A DNA stretch of 64,000 nt, taken from assembly GCA_045642925.1 (NCBI GenBank), contig JAZUJW010000067.1, forward strand, positions 18,376 through 82,375, written 5' to 3'. Source of the stretch: Firm-04 sp045642925 (GTDB taxonomy: Bacteria; Bacillota; Clostridia; Oscillospirales; Ruminococcaceae). Below are positions 7,699 through 16,203 of the stretch, in pieces. Both the position numbers and the translations under genes were made by a program. The notes under the pieces were generated by a model. That model was not told the DNA's origin. It saw only the letters and a program-made list of their open reading frames with translations, and ran no database searches. The stretch's first letter is position 1. Each line of letters begins with the position of its first letter.

Positions 7699-9078
7699 TC
7701 ATTCATTTCTGGACATCAATAACACACATTCTACGTGTCCCGTCCGCGGGAACAAATCAACAGGTCGCAGAACATCTAATGAAAAGCCGTGTTCCGTGAG
7801 GTATTTCGCATCTCTTGCGGCAGTTGCAGGATTGCAGGATACCATGACAATGCGTTTTGGCGACATTTCCAGACAGGCATCCAGCGTCACATTGTCACAG
7901 CCTTTGCGCGGCGGGTCAAGCACGATGATGTCAGGCTTTGTGCCTTTTGCAGCGGACTCTGCGGCGATTTTTCCCGCATCACCCGCGAAAAAGCTTGCAT
8001 TTGTGATGCCTGCACGCTTGGCGTTTTCCTTTGCGTCCGCAATTGCCTGTTCAACCACTTCCACACCGATGACTTCTCCTGCCGCATCCGCCATCGAAAG
8101 CCCGATGACACCTGTTCCACAGTACAAGTCCAGCAGAAGCTCATTTTTCTGCGGGTTCGCAAGTCGTCTCGCCTCCGCGAAAAGGCGTTCTGCCTGTGCT
8201 GTGTTGACCTGATAGAAGCTTTGCGGGCTGAGCGATACAGGAATGCCGCAGAACACGTCTGCAATGGTTTCTTTCCCGCAAAGACAAAGCGTTTTGCTGC
8301 CGAGAATGACATTGGTCGGCTTGCTGTTGACGTTCATCATCACAGAAACAATCTGCGGGAATGTCTGCATGAGTGCTTCTCCGACCGTTTTCAGGGCATC
8401 TTTGCAGGGCTTTGACACGACAAAACAGACCATCACTTCTCCGCTGTGATAGCCCTGTCTGAGGTAGATATGCCGCAGGATGCCCTGTCGGGTTTGTTCA
8501 TCATATGCCGTTATGCCGTGAAGCAGTCTGCCGCAGGCGGCGAGAATCTCAGCGAACAGTTTCGGCTGTAGACAGCAGTCGGTGTGCGGAATCAGGCGGT
8601 GGGAGCGTGCGGCATAGAAACCGAACTGCAAGCTGCCCTCTGCGGATGCACCGCACGGGTACTGTGCTTTATTGCGGCAGCCGTCCAATTGTTCTGCGCC
8701 GAAAATGGGCAAAAGTTCTTTGGGCGTCAAGCCGCCGATTCGTGAAAAAGCGTCCGTCACGAACTGCGTTTTATAGCGTTGTTCCGCCGCATAGGAAACA
8801 TGGCGGAACACACATCCGCCGCAGGTCGCAAACACAGGGCAGTCTGCCGCAATGCGGTCAGGGGACGGCTTTTCTACCGTTTCCACGATGCCGTATGCAA
8901 GACGCGGTTCGACCTTGACGATTTTTGCGGTGATTTCATCGCCAACGGCGGTCTGCGGTACAAAGACCGCAAACCCTTCGTACTTGCCGACACCGTTTCC
9001 CTCTGCGGTCATGCCTGTGATGGTCAGCGGGATGCTCTGGTTTTTCGTGACGGGCGCAGTAAATGCTTGTTTCTTCAT
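7699..9078 (-). CDS. rlmD: 23S rRNA (uracil-C5)-methyltransferase, RlmD/RumA family
   Basis: The 459-residue protein has a TRAM domain (about 8-65), an iron-sulphur cluster motif (CPVFATCGGC, with a further Cys in HTDCC) and a class I methyltransferase domain with DLYCGTGVIGLSM, LDPPRKGCD and the catalytic Cys in VMVSCNPATAARD. It adds a methyl group to C5 of a 23S rRNA uridine (U1939 in E. coli; some Firmicutes members also modify U747). The ATG at 9078 overlaps the stop of the zinc-ribbon gene upstream (ATGA); a longer frame would intrude into that gene. Confidence 0.93.
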   Translation of the reverse strand: MKKQAFTAPVTKNQSIPLTITGMTAEGNGVGKYEGFAVFVPQTAVGDEITAKIVKVEPRLAYGIVETVEKPSPDRIAADCPVFATCGGCVFRHVSYAAEQRYKTQFVTDAFSRIGGLTPKELLPIFGAEQLDGCRNKAQYPCGASAEGSLQFGFYAARSHRLIPHTDCCLQPKLFAEILAACGRLLHGITAYDEQTRQGILRHIYLRQGYHSGEVMVCFVVSKPCKDALKTVGEALMQTFPQIVSVMMNVNSKPTNVILGSKTLCLCGKETIADVFCGIPVSLSPQSFYQVNTAQAERLFAEARRLANPQKNELLLDLYCGTGVIGLSMADAAGEVIGVEVVEQAIADAKENAKRAGITNASFFAGDAGKIAAESAAKGTKPDIIVLDPPRKGCDNVTLDACLEMSPKRIVMVSCNPATAARDAKYLTEHGFSLDVLRPVDLFPRTGHVECVLLMSRNE

Positions 9079-9449
9079 CAATCGGTGTACAGTCTTGCGC
9101 CGCATTCAGAGCAATAGCTGTTGCCGACGGTGTTCTTTTTGCCGCAGCGAGGGCAGATGGGGGCTTCATCGCGGCGCAGTACCTTGCAGATATCGACATA
9201 GGCGTTGCGCAGTTCGGTGATCTCTGCAACGAGTGTGTCGATCGGGTCAGTGTCATCGGTTTCGCCGACGGCATATTCATATTCTGCTTTGCCGAGCTGA
9301 CGGTACTTTTCGTTCAGTTCATTTTTCAGCTTCATGCGCTCCATGTAGGATTTCGAATTTTCGAAGCCTTCTGCGGTTTTCTGTGCTGCGGTATCGAGCA
9401 CACTGCGCAGGTCATCCAGCGGGTTGAAAGAACTATCGAACATAGACAT
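9078..9449 (-). CDS. Small coiled-coil protein with C-terminal zinc ribbon
   Basis: The protein has 123 residues. The first two thirds are helical and charged (MERMKLKNELNEKYRQLGKA). The end carries a zinc ribbon, CPRCGKKN...CSECGARL. The start at 9449 (MSMFDSSF) has GGAG 9 bases upstream. Its stop overlaps the rlmD start, so the two are coupled. Zinc-ribbon proteins of this build are common in Clostridia without a known job. No DNA-binding helix is visible, so protein contact or metal sensing are the simplest guesses. Confidence 0.8.
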   Translation of the reverse strand: MSMFDSSFNPLDDLRSVLDTAAQKTAEGFENSKSYMERMKLKNELNEKYRQLGKAEYEYAVGETDDTDPIDTLVAEITELRNAYVDICKVLRRDEAPICPRCGKKNTVGNSYCSECGARLYTD

Positions 9450-9522
9450 AAGTAAAATCTCCTTTTGTTTCAAAAATGACGGCAGATAGTATTGTTACTG
9501 CCCAAGCCTTCAGAATAATATG

Positions 9523-9559
9523 AAAACAGGCGCTTCCGTAGTACATATGGGAGCGCCTG
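9523..9559 (-). terminator. Terminator of the 10013-9573 gene
   Basis: CAGGCGCTTCC pairs with GGGAGCGCCTG (one mismatch). On the minus strand it is followed by TTTTC. Confidence 0.6.
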
Positions 9560-9572
9560 CTGCATACGGGAA

Positions 9573-10013
9573 TTACTGTTCAAACGACCACGGAGAACCC
9601 TTGCTGCTTTTCTTCAGGGTAGTAGAAGCCGTATGAGACATCATGATCGCAAACAATACGATATTGTAAATCGCAAGCACACCGCAAATAATTGCAATGA
9701 TCCAGAACTGAAGCAGGTTCATGAAAATGACAACGCCAAATCCGATAAGCTGCACGAGTGTAAAGATGAAGTGGAACAACTTGATGTTGACCCATTTGTG
9801 GAAAGCTTTTTCGTGGTGCTTGATGTTGCTGCCGATGAAGCGCTGTGTGAATCGGCTCATGAATTTCTGTTCGGAAATGATTTTGTCTGCTGTTTTTTTC
9901 TTATGTGTTCCCAGCAGGATGCCATACATCATATCACGCAGGATCACGTAATTGATGAATGCGAAAATGACGACCAGCAGTGCCAGAAGCAGGGAACGGG
10001 AATCAATGTTCAT
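9573..10013 (-). CDS. Small membrane protein of unknown function
   Basis: The 146-residue protein has three membrane segments: residues 5-24 (LLLALLVVIFAFINYVIL), then a pair at about 80-125. A basic cytoplasmic stretch rich in Lys/His lies between them. The start at 10013 has GGAGG about 10 bases upstream; a longer frame would begin inside the family A element. I do not recognise the family. It is flanked by its own terminator and by the 10045 element, so it is probably expressed alone. Confidence 0.75.
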   Translation of the reverse strand: MNIDSRSLLLALLVVIFAFINYVILRDMMYGILLGTHKKKTADKIISEQKFMSRFTQRFIGSNIKHHEKAFHKWVNIKLFHFIFTLVQLIGFGVVIFMNLLQFWIIAIICGVLAIYNIVLFAIMMSHTASTTLKKSSKGSPWSFEQ

Positions 10014-10044
10014 TGTAGGGTACCTCCAGATTTGTTTTTTCTTT

Positions 10045-10218
10045 AGGCAACACCGCACAGAGCTGGTGGCATAGATGCGCAGTCAAATTTTTCGTCAGAT
10101 TGTATAGAAATGACGCCGTGGGGCTGACGCCCAGCAAGGAATTTCTGTGCAAGATGGCGGAAAATTTGCAAGCAGATGTGCCGCCAAGCCGTCAGGCGTG
10201 CTTTGTGCGGTGTTGCCT
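10045..10218. mobile_element. Family A MITE-like element, complete copy (174 bp)
   Basis: The left end AGGCAACACCGCACAGAGC matches the right end read in reverse (GCTTTGTGCGGTGTTGCCT). The inside carries a G/C-rich dyad (GGGCTGACGCCC) and no gene. It lies 30 bp upstream of the 10013 start. Related copies: 27119, 30961, 53924, 63813 and 63861. Confidence 0.85.
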
Positions 10219-10270
10219 TTATATTTTGCCCGAACCGTGCGGGGTTCGGAAAAAGCCGAAGGAAACATCA

Positions 10271-11698
10271 TCAGCCGCGTTTTAGGATTTTCTTTGCGGT
10301 TGCGAACAGTGCTCTGAAATTGATGGCGATGACGACCAGCAGCAGCATTCCCGCATACAGCAGGGAATGGGCAGGTGCATAGATCATCAATGCGCTCATG
10401 CCGAACAACAGCGGCAGATTGACCAACAAGCGCCAATGCTCCACCTGAAACGGAATGAACCGCCGCGCATCAAATACGCGAATGGCGTAGCAAACGAAGT
10501 AGCTTGCGAAGGTTGCCGCAATCGCACCATGCACCGCAAAGCGCGGAATCAGCAGGGCATTCAGCGTAATATTCAGGACAGCCGCAATCAGACTGGTATA
10601 GAAGCTGTTGCGGGTGTGCTTGGAAACCGTGTAGATGCTGGACATGAACTGATTCAGACTCATCATCAGCACGGAAATGACCAGTACAGGCGTATATAAA
10701 TAGGCATCTCCGTATGCGGGGTCTAGTTTTTCACTATTCAAAATATTGGAAAGCGGATGCACAAGGAAAATGATACCCGCTGCCGCTGTCATCATCATGG
10801 ACTGATAGGCGCTGTAAATCTGCGTGTAGAATTTCGCACGCCCTGCGGAATCGTTTTCGTCGATGGCACTGATATTCCACGCCTGATAGAAAATGGTGGA
10901 CACCATCGAAATGAGGTTCGGGACTTTGGAGGCTGCGCCATAGACGCCTGCCGCTGAAGCACCTACGATGCCGAATTTTTCTTCTGTCACCATATACTTG
11001 ATGAAAATACGGTCGGAGAAACCTGTGATGATCCATAGAATTGCGGTCGGAATCAATGGGAGCGAGAAGCGAAGCATGACGCCCATGAGTTCCTTATCGA
11101 CATATTTGAACGAGAAATACTCTCCATGTTTGGCAACGATCCAGACAAACACGCCGGAGCAGAGGTCGGAGAGCATCGTAGAGAGCATGAAGCCTGTAAC
11201 ACCGAGGTCGAGCCAGCCGATAAAGATGAGGTTGAACAGAAAGAGCGTCAGCGTACAGGCGATGCCGTCACCTGCAAAGAGTTTGACCATACCTCTTGCG
11301 CGGGCAAACTGCGTAGACACTTGCCGAAAGCAGGAAATGCAGACAAACAGCACGAGCAGCCAGACGTAGGATTTGATATCGGTATACAGCATCAGAAGCG
11401 GGGAGAGCAGAGCAAATCCACCGATGCCGCATAGCAAAGCGGTGACAGCGTTGGAAAAGACGCTGTGTTTATCATAATTTTTGTCCAGACCGAATCGAAT
11501 GACGGCATCGGTGATGGAGAAGCTGACAATCGGGACGAGGAGATTTGCGCAGATTTCGAGAATCTCCTTGGTGTTATAATCGCCTGAATAGATATGTCCC
11601 GTATAGAGCTTATTCAGCAGGATCGCCAGTATCTTTGAGCCGAAGCTGCCAATCGCAAATACGACGGTATTTGCGGCAAGACTTTTATATTTATTCAT
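10271..11698 (-). CDS. Polysaccharide flippase (Wzx/MATE superfamily)
   Basis: The 475-residue protein has about 12-14 membrane helices along its whole length, with the N-terminal LAANTVVFAIGSFGSKILAILL typical of the polysaccharide export branch of the MOP superfamily. It should flip lipid-linked oligosaccharides or teichoic acid units across the membrane. No glycosyltransferase genes lie nearby, so the substrate is unknown. The start at 11698 has AAAGGA about 10 bases upstream and a near-consensus promoter. The 3' end is followed by the family A element. Confidence 0.88.
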   Translation of the reverse strand: MNKYKSLAANTVVFAIGSFGSKILAILLNKLYTGHIYSGDYNTKEILEICANLLVPIVSFSITDAVIRFGLDKNYDKHSVFSNAVTALLCGIGGFALLSPLLMLYTDIKSYVWLLVLFVCISCFRQVSTQFARARGMVKLFAGDGIACTLTLFLFNLIFIGWLDLGVTGFMLSTMLSDLCSGVFVWIVAKHGEYFSFKYVDKELMGVMLRFSLPLIPTAILWIITGFSDRIFIKYMVTEEKFGIVGASAAGVYGAASKVPNLISMVSTIFYQAWNISAIDENDSAGRAKFYTQIYSAYQSMMMTAAAGIIFLVHPLSNILNSEKLDPAYGDAYLYTPVLVISVLMMSLNQFMSSIYTVSKHTRNSFYTSLIAAVLNITLNALLIPRFAVHGAIAATFASYFVCYAIRVFDARRFIPFQVEHWRLLVNLPLLFGMSALMIYAPAHSLLYAGMLLLVVIAINFRALFATAKKILKRG

Positions 11699-11742
11699 GC
11701 AGTCAAAATCCTTTTGTAACGGAAATATAAAAATACATCATA

Positions 11743-11771
11743 ATTATAACAGAAGATTTGCGTTTCGTCAA
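11743..11771 (-). promoter_or_regulatory. Promoter of the flippase gene
   Basis: On the minus strand TTGACG (11766-11771), 17 bp, TATAAT (11743-11748). Confidence 0.75.
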
Positions 11772-11844
11772 CAGCTAATTCTAATATTTCATATATTGCA
11801 CATGAAATACATTCAAATTTCATCATTTTGACGCATAACAGCGC

Positions 11845-11898
11845 AAAAAGGCAGAGCCTCCGGTCACAAACAGACTGTTTGCGGTCAGAGACTCTGCT
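11845..11898 (-). terminator. Terminator of the DUF1292-yihY unit
   Basis: A long imperfect hairpin with GCAGAG and CTCTGC base arms is followed on the minus strand by TTTTT. Confidence 0.7.
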
Positions 11899-11905
11899 GA
11901 AATCG

Positions 11906-12787
11906 TTATGAATTGGGTGCGGAAGATTTTGCTTCTTTCTTTTTTTCTCGTTTTTGCCTGAGAAATACATTCAATTCAGCACCCACAAACCATACATATA
12001 CACAGGTATACAGCCAGACCAACAACATGATCAAACTCGTTAAACTGCCATACACATACGAGTATTGCTCCATCGAACGCGATAGAAATACTGTCATCAA
12101 TGCCACAGCTCCGCGCCAGAACAGCGTTGTCACAAACGCGCCCGGCAGTTCATCCCGAAACCGTGCCTTTCTCGACGGCAATATCACGTACGATAACCAG
12201 AATACCACCAACATCAGCAGCGGACTCGCCAGGTTTCGCCCAAGACTCATCAGAAGCTCCATCAGATATTGGTCTGCAAAATGCGTTGAAATGTAAGCAA
12301 CAATTCTCGAACCCAACGCATACATCACGATCAGTGCGATCATCAGTGCGCAAAGCGCGATCGTATACACGCATCCGATCAGCCGCAAAACCGTCTGACT
12401 GCGGTTCTCTATGATCCCATACGCAGAATTGAATCCGTTCATCAGCGCATGGATCAAGCGTGATGCCGTCCATATCAGAAACAGAATCAGGAAAAATTTC
12501 GTGGATTTGATATTTTCATTATAATATCCGTCAATCAGCCCGACACCAATCTCCTGATAATTTGGCGGCAGCAAAAGCTTTGCCGCCGTCAGCAGTGTGT
12601 TTTCACTGATTGGCAGCAGCCGCGTTGCCATGCATACCAGCATTACAAATGGAAAGAAGGAAAGCATCAGATAGAAGGTGGATTGTGCCGCATAGGCTGA
12701 AAGGTGGTCATGGGCGAATTTCTGCGTGGATACAGTCAAAAACTGCCATCCTTGCTTGATTTTGCCCCATAGCGCTTGCAGCTTCAA
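11906..12787 (-). CDS. YihY/BrkB family membrane protein
   Basis: About 293 residues with six membrane helices and the family signature AYAAQSTFYLMLSFFPFVML near the N-terminus; the second half shows DELPGAFVTTLFW and LTSLIMLLVWLYTCVYVWFVGAELN. The C-terminus is Lys-rich. Members were once called RNase BN; their real role is unclear and transport has been proposed. The start is not certain. TTG at 12787 has AAGGGAGG with 7-base spacing. A GTG at 12820 lies right after the upstream stop but lacks a ribosome site, and a GTG at 12793 is too close to the site. It is cotranscribed with the DUF1292 gene. Confidence 0.9.
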   Translation of the reverse strand: MKLQALWGKIKQGWQFLTVSTQKFAHDHLSAYAAQSTFYLMLSFFPFVMLVCMATRLLPISENTLLTAAKLLLPPNYQEIGVGLIDGYYNENIKSTKFFLILFLIWTASRLIHALMNGFNSAYGIIENRSQTVLRLIGCVYTIALCALMIALIVMYALGSRIVAYISTHFADQYLMELLMSLGRNLASPLLMLVVFWLSYVILPSRKARFRDELPGAFVTTLFWRGAVALMTVFLSRSMEQYSYVYGSLTSLIMLLVWLYTCVYVWFVGAELNVFLRQKREKKKEAKSSAPNS

Positions 12788-12820
12788 CGACACCCCTCCC
12801 TTGATGCTGCATTTTGTCAC

Positions 12821-13120
12821 TTACTCGAAATCGTATGCATCGCCGAATTCTGTTTTGAACTGTTCGAAAATCTGATCCAGCAGTTCTTCGTCCGTGACAG
12901 CATCGTAATGTTCGGAATCTGTTCCGAAGCCGATGATTTCTACAATGACGACACCGCCTTCTTCGTCATCATCTTCCAGCGGCATCAGTACAGCATACGG
13001 CTTGCCCTCATACTGCACCATTTCAAGGAACTGGAATTGAATGGCATTGCCGTCTTCGTCCTCCAGCACCAGCAGGTCATCGTCTTCTTCATGGGATTGC
13101 TCCAGCATTTCTTCAGACAT
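12821..13120 (-). CDS. DUF1292 family protein
   Basis: A very acidic 99-residue protein with the DUF1292 pattern (LVLEDEDGNAIQFQFLEMV, YEGKPYAVLMP, EEELLDQIFEQF). It has no membrane segment. Members are widespread in Firmicutes (YrzB type) and often sit near yrrK and ruvX; their role is unknown. The ATG at 13120 has AAAGGAG with 8-base spacing, which beats the in-frame GTG at 13129. The promoter TTGACA-18-TATAAT (13158-13187) drives it together with the YihY gene. Confidence 0.9.
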   Translation of the reverse strand: MSEEMLEQSHEEDDDLLVLEDEDGNAIQFQFLEMVQYEGKPYAVLMPLEDDDEEGGVVIVEIIGFGTDSEHYDAVTDEELLDQIFEQFKTEFGDAYDFE

Positions 13121-13157
13121 TTTCAGCACTCCTTTTCATAGATTTGGGATATGTGCT

Positions 13158-13187
13158 ATTATACCATGAAATCTGCGTGAATGTCAA
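13158..13187 (-). promoter_or_regulatory. Promoter of the DUF1292-yihY unit
   Basis: On the minus strand TTGACA (13182-13187), 18 bp, TATAAT (13158-13163). Confidence 0.8.
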
Positions 13188-13227
13188 GCATCCCTGAAAA
13201 AACGTACATTTCGCACGTTCGGACAGG

Positions 13228-13267
13228 GCAGGATTCTGTGTTTTCCTGTAAAAAACACCAATCCTGC
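13228..13267. repeat. Unassigned hairpin in the divergent region 13121-13496
   Basis: GCAGGATT and AATCCTGC close a long stem with an A/T-rich upper part. It lies between two divergent promoters. It is not followed by a T-run on either strand, so a terminator is unlikely. Otherwise this 376-bp region holds only the two promoters and a small ACGT...ACGT hairpin with T-run on the minus strand (about 13197-13222). Confidence 0.4.
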
Positions 13268-13328
13268 ATACGGTTTCATGATGCTGAATGAAGTGTGTGT
13301 GCGATGGATACAGTTGTGAATTTGTTCG

Positions 13329-13357
13329 TTGACATTTTTTGCTTGTAGTGATATAAT
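13329..13357 (+). promoter_or_regulatory. Consensus promoter of the 13497 gene
   Basis: TTGACA (13329-13334), 17 bp, TATAAT (13352-13357): both hexamers are perfect. The untranslated leader would be about 130 bases. Confidence 0.85.
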
Positions 13358-13496
13358 AAAAGGGAGATTTTTTTCGAAAGAAATTTGGGCGTGAAAAGGA
13401 TCGCGTTGTTCTGTATTTCCGCATATGTTCATCATAATTAGAAGGAACTGCGGCAGAATCTATGACAACAACTTTTCATGCAGAACAGGAGGAAAT

Positions 13497-14003
13497 ATGG
13501 ACGATGTCAGGGATTTGACAGATTTTTTCAGGAAAACGCTGACAGCGGGGCATGAAGCCTCATTGCGTGAGGCAACGGAAGCGATTGATGCACTGCATTC
13601 ACAGCAGCTTGTGCGTGCAGAGAACGGCAATCGGCTGTGGTACGGCATTCGAAGCCATGATGCGGTGCTTGGACTGTCCGGCGGCTTAGAGGGAATTCTG
13701 AATACAGAATATCCTGCGGCACTGCTGTTTGAGAATGCAGGCTCACAAACGCACTTTTTTCCGCTGATGCAGGTATTTGCAAGATTCGGCATCCATTATC
13801 TGATGGTGAACAGCGAAGGAAAATTCCGCTGTGATGCGGACGTGCTTTCTCATTACTATGATGCCGCGCATTCCGTGCGGATTGATGACAGCTTTCTGGA
13901 AAATGAAGCAGTTCCGTTCGATTATGAGGTCTATGAATATATCCGCAAGGGCGGAAAATATATTAACCCTGAGCGCTTTTCACTACGGCATTTGTTGCTG
14001 TGA
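13497..14003 (+). CDS. Protein of unknown function
   Basis: The 168-residue soluble protein has an acidic N-terminal helix (DDVRDLTDFFRKTL), a Gly-rich turn (VLGLSGGLEGIL) and a mixed C-terminal half. It has no signal peptide or membrane segment, and I recognise no family. The ATG at 13497 has AGGAGG four bases upstream; an upstream in-frame start at 13425 lacks a site. It has a perfect consensus promoter and is followed after 48 bases by the 14052 gene, so 13497, 14052 and 14880 may form one transcript. Confidence 0.75.
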   Translation: MDDVRDLTDFFRKTLTAGHEASLREATEAIDALHSQQLVRAENGNRLWYGIRSHDAVLGLSGGLEGILNTEYPAALLFENAGSQTHFFPLMQVFARFGIHYLMVNSEGKFRCDADVLSHYYDAAHSVRIDDSFLENEAVPFDYEVYEYIRKGGKYINPERFSLRHLLL

Positions 14004-14051
14004 GACACTGGAAAATTCATAAAATATTTATCATGGAAGGAATCGTATGTT

Positions 14052-14717
14052 ATGGGAGTTTTTAAAAAGGTATTATACAAATTAATGGGAACATCGGAAG
14101 AATTGCAGGCACTCTATGAAGAAAAAGGACCTTGTCTGGAATATGTGGAGGGCTATGTTGCGCTGAATAAGACCACTACTGTGAAGAAAAAATGCTATGC
14201 CGCTGATATGTATTTGTCAGTGGAAATGTACGATAAAGCAGAGGAATTGCTGGCGCCAATCAAAATCGGCATCATGTCGGATGACGATGAGCGCGGTCTG
14301 ACGGAGTTTGAGCGTATCAATCTGTATCTGTATACCAAAAGAAAAGAGCAGGCATTGGAGATATTCAGAAAAGACCAGAAATTTCTGGATATTTATTGGG
14401 ATTCTCCTGCAAGAGAGCAGATGGCTGGCGCATATTACATGACCATTACGTTACTTTTGGCAAATAATGGTTATGAAGACATGGCAAATGTATATTTCCG
14501 CAGAGCACAAAACTGGACAGCGAAACGTGATAAGCTGGGAATTCAACTGAAAATTTGCGATGCAGGAATGCGTCTTGCACTGCATAAGCCAAGCGGAGAG
14601 GAAGCCTATGCCGCTGCGGAACAGGCAATTAATGAATTCACCATGTATCAGCATGAATGGCAGAAGCAGGCATTCCTCAGACAGCTTGAAGTTATGCGCC
14701 GCGATGCAATCTATTGA
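14052..14717 (+). CDS. Helical repeat protein, soluble member of the GPxxxYL family
   Basis: The 221-residue protein is built of TPR-like helical hairpins without a membrane anchor. It shares with the three tandem proteins at 20720, 21631 and 22481 the N-terminal motif GPCLEYVEGY (GPSxxYL in the others), a central TKRKEQALEIF helix and a C-terminal HEWQKQAFLRQLEVMRRD (PWQRDRLQGELERTRLF in the others). I infer common descent. The function is unknown; a docking or scaffold role is the simplest idea. AAGGA lies 10 bases before the ATG. Confidence 0.75.
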   Translation: MGVFKKVLYKLMGTSEELQALYEEKGPCLEYVEGYVALNKTTTVKKKCYAADMYLSVEMYDKAEELLAPIKIGIMSDDDERGLTEFERINLYLYTKRKEQALEIFRKDQKFLDIYWDSPAREQMAGAYYMTITLLLANNGYEDMANVYFRRAQNWTAKRDKLGIQLKICDAGMRLALHKPSGEEAYAAAEQAINEFTMYQHEWQKQAFLRQLEVMRRDAIY

Positions 14718-14879
14718 TATCGGCGCAGCCACCATTTTTCGTTCGTAACGGAAAGATGGGCAAGGACAATCATACGAAGGCATTTTGGAAAATGCGGCGC
14801 TGTGCGGAATGGCAGGAAGTGCTGTGTTTTGACGTGTGATATATCCTGACGACTGAAAAATGATAATGGAGATGTAGAG

Positions 14880-15812
14880 ATGTATTGTAATCAATGCGGC
14901 GCACCTGTGTCGGGAAAATCAAAGTTGTGCAAGAAATGTAAGGAACAGCGTATTATTGATGTAGCAGAATATGAAATGGTCCAGCCATTGAAAGAAAGCA
15001 AAACCATTCGCTGGTGGATCGCTGCTGCTATCAGTGTTTTGCTGTTTGCATTCGGTGCATTTCTGTTTTTCCGCAATCAGAATCCTGAAAGACGGCTGCT
15101 GCGTGCATTGTTGGAAAAGAATATGCTGAGTGCGGGGGCAGTGGACGAGCGATTGCGTGAGGGGAAGCTGTTGCCGCAGGAGGTCATGGATCTGATTGCG
15201 GGAACGATTGAGCAGACGCAGGCGCAATATGAGGCTGGGGAGGTCAGCTATGCTGAAGCTGACGAATATCTCTATCAACTGGATGCTATGATGAGAGCAT
15301 TTTCGTCAGAAGCCGAAAAAACGCGGCAGGAGCTGAAGCTGGCAGAGGACTCACATCTTTGGTTTGAGAAAGGAAAGCAGGCGCTGAATGATGGTGACCG
15401 GACTGCGGCGGCTGTGGCGTTCGGTCATGTAGCAGCGACTGATGCAGATTATGCGGAAGCGCAGAAGAATCTGCTTTCGTTGGCACCTGAACTGAAGGCG
15501 CTGGAAGAAGAGCGCACGGTTGTATTGGCGAAGGCGCAGTTGGAGGCAAACAAGGCGAACTGGACGGGAGCGATGGACTGCATGATGCCGCTGATGGAGA
15601 AGTATGTGGATGATGCGGAATTGCAGAGAATTTTTGATGGATATGCGGATAAATATGTTATGATAACGGTTGCAGTGGCGGCTTCGTTTGAGCGTGTGGA
15701 GGAATATGACATTGCGCTGGCGAAGCTGGCGGAAGCACAGGCGCGTTTGCCGGAGAATCCGCTTTTGATAGAAGCTGTGCGAAGCGTAGAAGAATCCGCA
15801 GCAGACGATTGA
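14880..15812 (+). CDS. Zinc-ribbon membrane protein with helical outside domain
   Basis: The 310-residue protein begins with a zinc ribbon (MYCNQCGAP...LCKKCKEQ), then a membrane helix at about 46-65 (IAAAISVLLFAFGAFLFF), then about 240 mostly helical residues with TPR-like stretches (WFEKGKQALNDGDRTAAAVA, EEYDIALAKLAEAQARLPEN). The ribbon would be cytoplasmic and the helical part outside. Such proteins are common in Clostridia but have no assigned role. The ATG at 14880 has a weak GGAGATG site. Family B repeats follow the stop. Confidence 0.8.
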   Translation: MYCNQCGAPVSGKSKLCKKCKEQRIIDVAEYEMVQPLKESKTIRWWIAAAISVLLFAFGAFLFFRNQNPERRLLRALLEKNMLSAGAVDERLREGKLLPQEVMDLIAGTIEQTQAQYEAGEVSYAEADEYLYQLDAMMRAFSSEAEKTRQELKLAEDSHLWFEKGKQALNDGDRTAAAVAFGHVAATDADYAEAQKNLLSLAPELKALEEERTVVLAKAQLEANKANWTGAMDCMMPLMEKYVDDAELQRIFDGYADKYVMITVAVAASFERVEEYDIALAKLAEAQARLPENPLLIEAVRSVEESAADD

Positions 15813-15825
15813 AAAGGCAGCAATG

Positions 15826-16010
15826 ATATTGAGAATTTCAAAGGGAAAGTATCTCCGTAACGATCTGGCTATGCACGCGAAGCGAGATTAAAGTTTTGCG
15901 GGGGCTTTTTCAAAAGCTTGCGAATTCCAGAGGCAGCGCCTCTGGACACAGACAGACTGCAAGCAGTCTGTTTGCGTCCAGGGGCGCTGCCTCTGGACTC
16001 CTCCTAATAA
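15826..16010. repeat. Family B mosaic repeat, long form
   Basis: In order: the TTGAGAATTTCAAAGGGAAA module, GGCTATGCACGCGAAGCG (right arm missing), a GC-rich run with T tract, the palindrome CCAGAGGCAGCGCCTCTGG, the perfect hairpin CAGACTGCAAGCAGTCTG and a second GCGCTGCCTCTGGAC. It lies after the stop at 15812 and probably acts at the transcript 3' end. The rest of 15813-16203 holds only the promoter below. Confidence 0.8.
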
Positions 16011-16106
16011 AAATTGCCTTTGTTAGAAGATGCCATTAGGAATGTTGCACAGGTATGACTGTATTTCTTCTGCGAGAACTGTGTACCATATTTCTTCCGT
16101 TTCCCC

Positions 16107-16135
16107 TTGACTAATTCAGAATTTTCAGCTATAAT
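16107..16135 (+). promoter_or_regulatory. Promoter of the DUF4003 gene
   Basis: TTGACT (16107-16112), 17 bp, TATAAT (16130-16135). Confidence 0.75.
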
Positions 16136-16203
16136 ATATATATATTGCATATTCATGGACGTTTTTATATTACATAATTTTTGAGAACGGGAGGATTTGA
16201 ACA

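Noticed and set aside
10100..10285. Small open frames inside family A copies
   Set aside because: They differ between copies, have no ribosome site and follow the repeat structure.
13197..13267. Hairpins in the divergent region as a gene terminator
   Set aside because: No gene ends there on either strand; kept only as an unassigned hairpin.
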